From positions 1 to 42,400 of the forward strand of contig MU602843.1 of the NCBI GenBank assembly GCA_025201865.1: DNA of 42,400 bases, in the 5' to 3' direction. The notes beneath the pieces were generated by a model. That model did no database searches. It was not told the DNA's origin and saw nothing but the letters and a program-made list of their open reading frames with translations. A program made the translations under genes and the position numbers. This document shows, piece after piece, positions 1-8,085 of this stretch. The DNA comes from Ramicandelaber brevisporus (taxonomy: Eukaryota > Kickxellomycota > Ramicandelaberales > Ramicandelaberaceae). Each line of letters opens with the position of its first letter. The stretch's first letter is position 1.

Positions 1-298
1 CGTCTGTTGTGATCGAAGAGTCGTTGGTGACGTCGCCAAGTTTGCCGATAAGCATTAAGGCAGCCTGGTGAGCCTGCACGTTGACATCCTTGGCGCTGAT
101 GACGTCGTCCTTGCCACCAACGTGAACCACGTCCATGGCTGTTGGAGCCGGTGCATCTGGAGTGTCTGGCGCGTCTGGCGTCTTTGGTGGGTCTGGCGTT
201 TTTGGCGGGTCTTGACGCTTGACGAGCAGCGGAGCGGCGCTGACCTGGACAACAGCGAAAGCGAGAACAATGGCGGCAGAAACGATGGAGACCTTCAT
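1..298 (-). CDS. Secreted protein, N-terminal part (cut by left edge)
   Basis: An open frame on the minus strand begins with ATG at 298 and runs without a stop to base 1, so about 99 residues are visible and the C-terminus is missing. The first ~22 residues are a textbook signal peptide: MKVSIVSAAIVL followed by a hydrophobic run ending in VSAAP. A Lys-Arg-Gln (KR|Q) follows directly, as expected for a Kex2-processed propeptide. The mature part opens with a Pro/Asp-rich repeat (DPPKTP-like units, twice or more) and then a segment with VVHVGGKDDVISAKDV. I recognise no family. A small cell-wall or secreted protein is the likely class. Its 826-bp upstream region is shared divergently with the transporter at 1125. 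The signal peptide is seen directly; the secretion route is inference. Confidence 0.7.
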   Translation of the reverse strand, partial: MKVSIVSAAIVLAFAVVQVSAAPLLVKRQDPPKTPDPPKTPDAPDTPDAPAPTAMDVVHVGGKDDVISAKDVNVQAHQAALMLIGKLGDVTNDSSITTD

Positions 299-1124
299 GC
301 TTGTATTGCAGGGTGTTAATGATGTTACTAATGATACTGATGATACTGAAGTTACTGATGTTGGTGATTATTCGCTGGTGAGTTGTTTGGCTGATGCTGC
401 TCGGTCGACAATTGCGTGTGGTCTGCACACTGCTTTCGTCAAATATATCCTTGTTTCCACTGTGAGCCATGAAGCTCCTTCCTCTCGATATGGAATCTGG
501 ATGCAAATGTCCATGCGAGTGGGATGCTGGATCTCCTTTGGATTGTGCGTTCAAATAACAAATATCCGCGCACTGTTCTCCTTGCCTCCAGAATACTTTG
601 TGTACGGTATCTATCTCCTTGGGTTGCTCATGATAAGCTTTGCAATAGGGCAATTTTAATAGCAACTTACTTTTGAAAGGAATTTGGGTTTTCACGTTTA
701 ACATCGTGATATAATGGTTGATCCCGGGGTGGAATGATAGTTGTAATCGTTGCGAACATCACTATCAGTCTCCAAATTGCGAGCCACCTAACGAGTGAGA
801 GTAGCAAACGTGATTTCTGTTTTTGAAGGAGAGGTGAGATGAAAAAGGAATTGCACAGACCAGTCACGCTTGTGTGAGAGATGCATCGTTCATCGTCAAC
901 TCAACATTCAAAGGGGGTGTGTGTAGGTGGGGTGTGATGACTGGGAACAACTACTACTGATGGGCCATTCAGTTCTTCGTACTCTTGTGTCTCTCTTTCT
1001 CTCTCTGAAGTACTGTTGCAACTATCTCACCTCCCCCCCCACACCTACACACCTACACACTTTGTCTACTTCTTTTTCTTTCTTCTAATTCAAAGTCACT
1101 TTCATCAATTCTACAGCGCAACAA
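299..1124. other. Divergent intergenic region
   Basis: This stretch separates two divergent genes and must hold both promoters. A pyrimidine-rich tract at about 987-1085, including an eight-C run and CACCTACA repeats, lies just upstream of the transporter ATG and resembles a fungal core-promoter CT block. No convincing gene or RNA was seen in it. Confidence 0.5.
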
Positions 1125-2543
1125 ATGAACGATATCGAAACTGGTAGCGAGGCATCGGTTCCAAAGGAGGGTTCAGCGATTGATATCGAGGTCCAGCCTG
1201 CAGCTGCCGAATGGGACAGTAAACGCAGTTGGGTTATGCTGGCACTCGCGTTTATCACGTTCGTTTTCGTAAACGGCATCATCAACTCAGTCGGAATCAT
1301 ACAGCGACACTTTACCGAGGATTTACTGCACCATTCCTCATCCACCGTTGTCATTGCCGGCTCTCTTCAAGGCGCATTTTTGAACGTAATGGGATCGCCT
1401 GGCGGCATTGCTACAGAGCGATTTGGATATCGAACCGCGCTGCTGATTGGATGTGGATTGGCAATTTTGGCACTACTGCTTGCCTCGTTTGTTGGCGTAC
1501 ACAATCTGTGGCTATTGATTCTCTCTCATGGCATATTGTTTGGATCAGGTGGCGCTATTATATGCATAGTTTGCTGCAGTGTACCTACAGTGTGGTTCAT
1601 GAAACGACGTGGACTGGCCAATGGACTCTTGATGGCTGGGAATGGGATATCTGGATTAGTATTTCCACCGATGCTACAAGTAATTATTGACAGAGTTGGC
1701 ATCCATTGGATGTTCAGGATCCTGATTGCATTCACACTTGGAATGGGTGTCATTCCGTCGGTATTCATCAAGGAAAACAAGTCAGCTGACATACTAACTG
1801 AACAAGAACATCATTCTCATCAAAAACAGGAACAACCAGAACAGCGACAGCAAGAGAAGCAACAGCAAGAGAAGCATCAGCAACAACAACAACCATCTCA
1901 TTTGAAACGCATAGTTGATTGGTTCCGTCAGGGATTTGCAGCTCTGGTCGATGTCTCTCTTTTACGCAGTCGCCCGTTTATTGTCCTCGCGTTGCTCAAC
2001 TACGTTGGTGGTACAACATTCTTCATGCCATATCAATACGTTCCAACATACGCCACTCGTCAGGGCTACTCCGTTGACCAAGCCGCTCTCGCTGCTGCTT
2101 TGCTTGGAGTTGGTCAAATCATTGGCGGACTGGGTGGTGGCATTCTCATTGACTTGCTCGGCGTTTACAACGTCATCATTCTAGCAAATCTCATTGGTTT
2201 CTTATCGGTTGCTATAGTATGGACAGTATCTCAACAATTTTGGGTCCTTGGTGTGTTTAGTGTGCTTTATGGTACAGCTTCGTGTGCTGGCTTCTTGGCA
2301 ATTAGTCCGTCGACAGCTGTCTTGTTTGAGACGAAGCGACTACCATCAGCAATGGGCATCTTGTATCTGACATTTGGCATCGGAATCTTGACGACGTTTA
2401 TGACATTTGAACCACTCGAGAGTCTGGACCCTATTAACATGCACCCTCTCATTATACTGGCCAGTGTAATGAACTTTAGCGCGCTATTGTTAGCCGTGTT
2501 GGTTCGATGGATGCTTTCTCCTAAACTTTTAAGCAAAATCTAA
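1125..2543 (+). CDS. MFS transporter, monocarboxylate-transporter (SLC16/Mch) type
   Basis: The 472-residue protein has 12 predicted membrane segments: six between about residues 36 and 213, a hydrophilic Gln/Glu/Lys-rich cytoplasmic loop at about 220-262, and six more between about 283 and 465. Family marks include the first-helix FVNGIINSVGIIQRHF region, the loop 2-3 GGIATERFGYR (the MFS G-x-x-x-D/E-R-x-G-x-R motif) and WFMKRRGLANGLLMAGNG, which matches the R-R-x-L-A-x-G-x-x-x-x-G signature of fungal MCT-like carriers. Such proteins move small carboxylates or related solutes across the plasma or organelle membrane; the substrate cannot be told from sequence. The ATG at 1125 fits the family's short acidic N-tail. 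The 3' end lies 59 bp from the convergent gene at 2603. Confidence 0.88.
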   Translation: MNDIETGSEASVPKEGSAIDIEVQPAAAEWDSKRSWVMLALAFITFVFVNGIINSVGIIQRHFTEDLLHHSSSTVVIAGSLQGAFLNVMGSPGGIATERFGYRTALLIGCGLAILALLLASFVGVHNLWLLILSHGILFGSGGAIICIVCCSVPTVWFMKRRGLANGLLMAGNGISGLVFPPMLQVIIDRVGIHWMFRILIAFTLGMGVIPSVFIKENKSADILTEQEHHSHQKQEQPEQRQQEKQQQEKHQQQQQPSHLKRIVDWFRQGFAALVDVSLLRSRPFIVLALLNYVGGTTFFMPYQYVPTYATRQGYSVDQAALAAALLGVGQIIGGLGGGILIDLLGVYNVIILANLIGFLSVAIVWTVSQQFWVLGVFSVLYGTASCAGFLAISPSTAVLFETKRLPSAMGILYLTFGIGILTTFMTFEPLESLDPINMHPLIILASVMNFSALLLAVLVRWMLSPKLLSKI

Positions 2544-2602
2544 AAAAAAGCAAAAAAAAAACATAACTCATTTAATCCTGTTTCTGTTTCTGTTTTCCTT
2601 TT

Positions 2603-5206
2603 TTAATGACGACGCGGAGACTGCAATTCCTCGTAAGCAATTGCTTGAATGCTTTCGCTAATCTTGACAGTTGGCCACAGCTCTGCAATACACTGAGTGA
2701 CTTTGACTGCTTTGTCGTCGATCGTATTATCTGGATCGATGCCTTTAACGAATCGACCCATGTTTGCCAGCCGGGTTTCTGTGCTCAGCATCTGTTTGGC
2801 GTGGTCGGGATGCATATTGGCGAGTGCAATTACTCGTGCCAAAAACACAGCTGTATCTGTTTCACCCCCGCCGCCATCCAACATTCTGCGAGCATGGCAA
2901 TCTCTGAGGATGTCAGGAAACATTGCAAGTGAGCCAGGCAAACGAGATATGGTTCTGAAGAGCCGCGTTGCTGAATCAATACTCAAGATGTCGGCACATG
3001 GGTACTGCTGATTCAAGCGTGACCAGAACTGCAGAATCTGAGAAGGTGATCGGAGATGGATCAAAGCGTCGATGGTTGATGTAACGGTGTCCATTCCAGG
3101 CTGTAAATATCGCAAGACTGATCCAGTGTCAGTTGATGGATCAAACAGACTCCAGATGTAAACAATACCAGTGATATCCTGCGACCTGGATGCTTCCGCT
3201 GTGGCCATGATGAGTGTATTTACAAAGGCAATATCAGGCTGTAGTGCATCTCTTCTAATAATGTCGACTAAAGATTGGATATTTTGGACAATTTGACTGC
3301 TGGCTGAATTCAGTGGATGACCGCGGCTGAAGAACTTAAGTCCAAACAGCTTGAGTTGAACCGTGAGTGTATTGATCGTTGGTCGTATCCTGATGCCTCG
3401 CTCCTCGCACACTGCTTGCAGGGCATGCATAACTTCAGCGCCATCGCTCACAGATAATGAAGATGAAGATGATAACCGAGCTGCTTCTTCATTACCATTA
3501 TGCTGCTGAAGCATCTTTTGTCTTGCAATGAGCGAGCCAAGGATTGAATTCAACATGCGAGAATCAGGTGTAATATATCTCAGCGCAGCTCCAGATAGTG
3601 GTCGCATCTGCTGTATCAATGCAATGGCAGATTGGATTGAATTTGACTCGGGATACCGAATCAGTGTTGTTATCGCGATTGTGACATGTATCCTGCTAAT
3701 AACCGCTCGACCGGCTGGAAGAACGTCTCTCCTGAAGATGTCGATAGCCATCATCGGTGTGTTTGAGTTTGACGCTGCTTTCATTTCTGCCGCCAACATT
3801 CGTGCTTGAACCAGTGGCGGCCAGTTTCGCTGTGTTCTTGCATCTCCACTATTGTTGTTGCCGTTATTGTTATTGTTATTGCTATTGTCACTTTCGTTTG
3901 CAAATTTGGTGTGAATGAACTGCTTAATTCGCTGCACATCTGCCAGCCGGTTTCTGTTTGCCAGCACCTCAGCAAATGTCAAATATGCATCAATATCCAG
4001 CTCAGCTCCGAGTGCCAATGCCTGTTCAAACGCAGCAACTGGCCCACCGCTCAGTGCTGCTCTCATCAGCATGTCTGCAATGTCGCTTGTGATTGTATGA
4101 CCAGTTGATTGGATTTCACTGAGCAAGTCGGGAATTCGATGGTGGAGGCGTGGATTGCGGCAATAGTGCTTCAACAGAATTCGATATAATAGCATTGGTA
4201 AGCCAGGGTTTCTGCGATGATCTGAGTGCTCTTCGTGAAACATGTCGGCGACATCATTGAATAGCCTGTCGAAGTGATCCAGCATGCGCTTCTTTGAGTA
4301 TACTTGTAACATAGCTGCTGATATCTGAGACACAAATCTGGCGTCATTTGGATTCAATTCCCTAAACTGAATAAACATCGCTTCAGTGCAATCGACAGTC
4401 CATGCAGCCGCACTGGCACGAATCAAGCCACGCACTGTGACCGTAAAATCATCGTTATAACTGGTTTGAGGCCGATATTCCGACAGTGTTCGCAGAAACG
4501 TCGCTATCCGGTCGTCCAGTGGTAATGTAGAGTCTGATAGTAGCAGGTCGCGATTGGTGTACATGAATCTATTGATGCATTCCTGTGAGGAGCACATCTT
4601 GCCAAACAATGGTACATGTCCAGGTCCGTATTGACTGGAGTCTCTTGCAGATGCTGTGGTGAGAGTGCGCTGATGGATGTGCTGATGTGACTCCGCAATG
4701 ATTAGATTCAGAATGCAAGAGAGATACCTGAATGCTGACGGCTGATCGAGACACTGGTATCGACCAAGCAGATTCAATCCATATGAGAACTGCCTCAGTA
4801 CTTTTGGATGCAATTTGACAGGCTGAGCTGCTGTGGATGCTGTTGTGATCATTTGCTCAATGAGCTGATATATACTGTCAATCTCTGGTGATGGCTGTCG
4901 AAAACACTGCTCAATACCGCTCGCAATACTAAATAGTCTATCCGCAATGTCCAATCGTGGCTGATGTCGTGTATCTGGCGATGCTTCCTGTATTGTAGAT
5001 GTAGGCGTAGGTGTAGGCGTAGATGTAGGCGTAGATGTCGAAGTAGATGTCGATGTCACTAACTGTGGGGAGGGAGTGGTATATTGCAAACTGGCATTCG
5101 CTGAATAGAATCGAATCGGAACCGCTGTAGTCAATCTCCTTGCTGCAGTCGCTGACTGTCTCGATATCCTTCTCAGCGCCTGGCGGACTGACCCTAGTTG
5201 CCTCAT
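2603..5206 (-). CDS. Mitochondrial PPR-like helical-repeat protein
   Basis: The 867-residue protein starts with an Arg-rich, acid-free N-terminus (MRQLGSVRQALRRISRQ, then AARRLTT and IRFYS) typical of a mitochondrial targeting peptide. A Thr/Ser/Pro linker follows at about 52-75. The rest is a run of amphipathic helix pairs of roughly 35 residues, for example TVTVRGLIRASAAAW, LTFAEVLANRNRLADVQRIK and INTLTVQLKLFGLKFF, interrupted by an Asn-rich loop near residues 440-455. This layout resembles pentatricopeptide-repeat proteins that bind organellar RNA in fungi, but no single repeat is close to consensus, so the PPR label is an inference. It shares a 200-bp divergent promoter with the PHAF1-like gene. 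It could instead be another alpha-solenoid mitochondrial factor. Confidence 0.72.
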   Translation of the reverse strand: MRQLGSVRQALRRISRQSATAARRLTTAVPIRFYSANASLQYTTPSPQLVTSTSTSTSTPTSTPTPTPTSTIQEASPDTRHQPRLDIADRLFSIASGIEQCFRQPSPEIDSIYQLIEQMITTASTAAQPVKLHPKVLRQFSYGLNLLGRYQCLDQPSAFRYLSCILNLIIAESHQHIHQRTLTTASARDSSQYGPGHVPLFGKMCSSQECINRFMYTNRDLLLSDSTLPLDDRIATFLRTLSEYRPQTSYNDDFTVTVRGLIRASAAAWTVDCTEAMFIQFRELNPNDARFVSQISAAMLQVYSKKRMLDHFDRLFNDVADMFHEEHSDHRRNPGLPMLLYRILLKHYCRNPRLHHRIPDLLSEIQSTGHTITSDIADMLMRAALSGGPVAAFEQALALGAELDIDAYLTFAEVLANRNRLADVQRIKQFIHTKFANESDNSNNNNNNGNNNSGDARTQRNWPPLVQARMLAAEMKAASNSNTPMMAIDIFRRDVLPAGRAVISRIHVTIAITTLIRYPESNSIQSAIALIQQMRPLSGAALRYITPDSRMLNSILGSLIARQKMLQQHNGNEEAARLSSSSSLSVSDGAEVMHALQAVCEERGIRIRPTINTLTVQLKLFGLKFFSRGHPLNSASSQIVQNIQSLVDIIRRDALQPDIAFVNTLIMATAEASRSQDITGIVYIWSLFDPSTDTGSVLRYLQPGMDTVTSTIDALIHLRSPSQILQFWSRLNQQYPCADILSIDSATRLFRTISRLPGSLAMFPDILRDCHARRMLDGGGGETDTAVFLARVIALANMHPDHAKQMLSTETRLANMGRFVKGIDPDNTIDDKAVKVTQCIAELWPTVKISESIQAIAYEELQSPRRH

Positions 5207-5406
5207 CTTTTACAGACCTGATCCCGATCCTTGATTGCAATATTTTTTCTTCTTCTTTTTGGTCTGTCCTTTTTTCTTTCTGTTCTTCAACTCGAGAGGG
5301 GGAAGTTGGTTGGTTGTTCAGCTCAGTTCAGTTCATCCACTTGCCACCGTGGACTCGCACTTCACGTTAACTTTTTGTATACTACGACGACAACGACCCT
5401 TGATTG

Positions 5407-7470
5407 ATGAGCTTACTCTTCCCGCCGCTTTCGCTCGTTAAGGAGAGACTCGAGCTAGTATTGGCGCCTGGTCGAGGTGCTGGCCCGCTCCTGCTTGGTG
5501 CGCCAGTTGGTGACATCTTGCGCCATCTTCGCAAACAGCAGCACCAGCACGATGACTTGCGCGCAGCCATAGTCAGCAAGACTACTTCTCCACAGCAACA
5601 GCAGCAGCAGCTTAAAGCCATACCAGATGTAGTTCCGTTTATGAGCATGCGATACTCGCATGAACACCCTCTGGCCGAAGATGTTGTTGTTGAGCTACCG
5701 GACAATGGCATCTCGATGGTGTTCAGCAATCCATCAATGAACTACTCTGGTAATGTAGCAGATGAGCACAGCAATGATGCATTTGGACTGATGCAGAGTC
5801 AGTCCCTTAGATGTATTGTACTATATCGACTTGATGCACTGCGATTGGTGTATCATGGAACCGAGTTTTGTTCACATCGAACCCAACCGACATGCTTGTT
5901 GATTAGCCGACTGTTTGGACCAACTCATCCAGGTGAATTTGATGTCGAGCGCTCTGTGTTCACTCTCAGCTACCCGGGCATTGCATTTGAGTTTGCCATC
6001 CCGCAGCGCTACGCTCATTTATACACGGACTCAGTATCGAAGACAGCCAACAGACAACAGCCTCTCCAAGTTCCCGATCTTGTCCTTGAGTTCCCGGATG
6101 GTACAACTCCAGTTTGTTCCAGAATCTACGTTGCAGCAGCTCCAGCGCTGGTTCCCGCAGGCTGGTCAATTCCACCTGCTAAACCAAAGTCTGCTGCAGC
6201 CGCCACAAATGCGCATCAATATCATCGCCGGCTGCTTTACCAATATGCGATTCCACCAAATGCAGAGCGGTTCATGACAACTGCCCTGGCTATTACGGGT
6301 GCTCCATACTATGCCATGGTATGCGAGGCCACCGTTGATGTCCTTGCAAGTTCATTGAATCTGACATTGGTAATTGGCGGCAATGCGGTGGCTTCTCATC
6401 TGGGTGGCTCTCAAATCCAATCCGATGATCATGGTGTAACGTCGTCGCGATCTCACCCGCCAGCATCATCTGAGGCAGCCCTACCTTCAGTATCTGCTAC
6501 AAAGGCTCGTGTCCTGCGCAATGACCTTGTCGTGAATCAATGCACAATCAAGCTGGGTGTCACAACTGCGCAGGAAGCGCTTGTTTTACTCGGTCCGCCG
6601 CAGGCACGATCAAGACCGCGCATCAGACCTGGCATTGCTGGCCGAGTGTCAACTCACGGCGGTGTTCGAGCTGATGCCGCGGCTTCTTCGATAAGTGGAG
6701 ATCGTTCGAGGTTTGGTCGACGCTACAGTAGCAGCATGAGTCCACAAGCTGCGGCAGCCTCGTATTACAATGATGTCTACGGCTCATTTGGCTCAGAGTT
6801 CGATTATGGTGGTGGCAGCAGCATTGGAGGCAAGAGTGGAGCTAGTGGTGATTCTGGTAGTCATGTTGATGGCTATATTCATTACTATGTGGCTTATGGC
6901 ATTGACCTCCACTTTGACGGAATCTCACATCGCGTGCGCAAGATTGTCTTGCATGGAAACTTGCCCGGTCATTATGACTTTGGCGCCACTGCTCGCTGTC
7001 CTTATCGTATTATTCGGTGGAGAGAGCAGTCAGCAAACACTGAGCAGCCTCAGCCTGAGCCAGCAACTGCTCCTGCTCCACAACAACCACAGCCAGCGCA
7101 GCAACCCGCTGCTCAGCCGCCATCTAACTCAAAACGGTCCAAGTCCAAGTCTCGTGGTGTCCCAAGAGACTCTGATGAATCTCCTCTTCCCCCACCACCA
7201 CCACCACCTTCTACCCAAGCCACCACAGCACCCTCCTCTTCTACGGCTCCGGTAGCCACATCCAACTCACCGCCAGCATTCATCACATGCACCCAATCAT
7301 GGCAGGATGTCGTCAATGTTCTTGGTTCACCGGATGGAAGTCCCTTGATTTTATCACGCGGCTCCAGTAGCCAGAATCCGTTCGGATCTACATTGTTGCA
7401 CGGATACAATGAAGGTTTGATCTTTGAAGTCACTAAAGCTGGCCATATTGCTAATATCTGTATCTTTTAA
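5407..7470 (+). CDS. PHAF1: PHAF1/C16orf70 (UPF0183) family protein
   Basis: The 687-residue protein matches the UPF0183 family along its length. The N-terminus reads LELVLAPGRGAGPLLLGAPV; a central block has LRLVYHGTEFCS and FGPTHPGEFDVE; later come HFDGISHRVRKIVLH, NLPGHYDFG and, near the C-terminus, LSRGSSSQNPFGST and LIFEVTKAGHIA. In animals PHAF1 works with BCAS3 at the phagophore during autophagy; the same role here is inferred from homology. The protein is longer than the ~420-residue animal form because of Gln, Ala/Ser and Pro-rich insertions (about residues 55-65, 330-370, 410-490 and 545-625). The start is set at ATG 5407; the frame begins only one TTG codon earlier. Single exon. 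Confidence 0.87.
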   Translation: MSLLFPPLSLVKERLELVLAPGRGAGPLLLGAPVGDILRHLRKQQHQHDDLRAAIVSKTTSPQQQQQQLKAIPDVVPFMSMRYSHEHPLAEDVVVELPDNGISMVFSNPSMNYSGNVADEHSNDAFGLMQSQSLRCIVLYRLDALRLVYHGTEFCSHRTQPTCLLISRLFGPTHPGEFDVERSVFTLSYPGIAFEFAIPQRYAHLYTDSVSKTANRQQPLQVPDLVLEFPDGTTPVCSRIYVAAAPALVPAGWSIPPAKPKSAAAATNAHQYHRRLLYQYAIPPNAERFMTTALAITGAPYYAMVCEATVDVLASSLNLTLVIGGNAVASHLGGSQIQSDDHGVTSSRSHPPASSEAALPSVSATKARVLRNDLVVNQCTIKLGVTTAQEALVLLGPPQARSRPRIRPGIAGRVSTHGGVRADAAASSISGDRSRFGRRYSSSMSPQAAAASYYNDVYGSFGSEFDYGGGSSIGGKSGASGDSGSHVDGYIHYYVAYGIDLHFDGISHRVRKIVLHGNLPGHYDFGATARCPYRIIRWREQSANTEQPQPEPATAPAPQQPQPAQQPAAQPPSNSKRSKSKSRGVPRDSDESPLPPPPPPPSTQATTAPSSSTAPVATSNSPPAFITCTQSWQDVVNVLGSPDGSPLILSRGSSSQNPFGSTLLHGYNEGLIFEVTKAGHIANICIF

Positions 7471-7669
7471 TGAGCAAAGAGTAGCAATCTTTTTTTTAAA
7501 ACTTGCTTCGCGGCTTCTTACGGTGTGGCTGACCAGAAGGGCTGGACGATGAACGATGAACTTGGCTTCTTCTTCGAACAACAACCAGCCAAAAGCAAAA
7601 ACAAAAACAAAAACAAAAATACAGTCTATACTCGCCAAGACACGACTCCAGCTTGCAAACATACACACA

Positions 7670-7978
7670 ATGCCTGTCATTCCAGGTGCGCTAACCAGCA
7701 GCAACGAGAGTATCGAGGCTCTTCGCGAGCGACTTCTAGGTCGTCCACTGTCGTCAAGTGTGGGCTCTGGCCAAACTAACCGCCAGCGCACCACGGCCTC
7801 TTCGGATACCGCAGCGAGTGACTCTGGAAGCAATCTGAAACCAGTTGGAACTGATGAATTGCCAAAGAGTCATCGAATTATCAAGCCAGGCGGACTCGTG
7901 ACGATGGATTACCGCTCGAATCGCTTGAATGTCCATGTCAATAAGGACGGCGTCATTAGCAGTCTCCACTACGGTTAG
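7670..7978 (+). CDS. Peptidase inhibitor I78 family protein
   Basis: A 102-residue protein whose last 40 residues carry the I78 core: LPKSHRIIKPGGLVTMDYRS followed by NRLNVHVNKDG and a C-terminal glycine. The family pattern is R-V-I-x-P-G-x-x-V-T-M-D-[YF]-x-x-[DN]-R-L-N. An N-terminal helix (IEALRERLLGRP) also fits. Known fungal members inhibit serine proteases such as elastase. There is no signal peptide, so an intracellular target is likely (inference). ATG 7670 is chosen over the in-frame ATG at 7556 because the extra 38 residues are low-complexity Lys/Thr/Asn and look like 5' UTR. An AATAAA near 7995 lies just after the stop. The gene follows the PHAF1-like gene on the same strand and converges on the NSF gene. 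Confidence 0.82.
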   Translation: MPVIPGALTSSNESIEALRERLLGRPLSSSVGSGQTNRQRTTASSDTAASDSGSNLKPVGTDELPKSHRIIKPGGLVTMDYRSNRLNVHVNKDGVISSLHYG

Positions 7979-8085
7979 ACTATCTGACTGTATAATAAAC
8001 ACTTTTATGTATAACACCTCTCTCTCTTTAAACCTGTACTGATTCACAACAATTAAAAAAAGAATGTAGTTAAGATTCATTTGAA

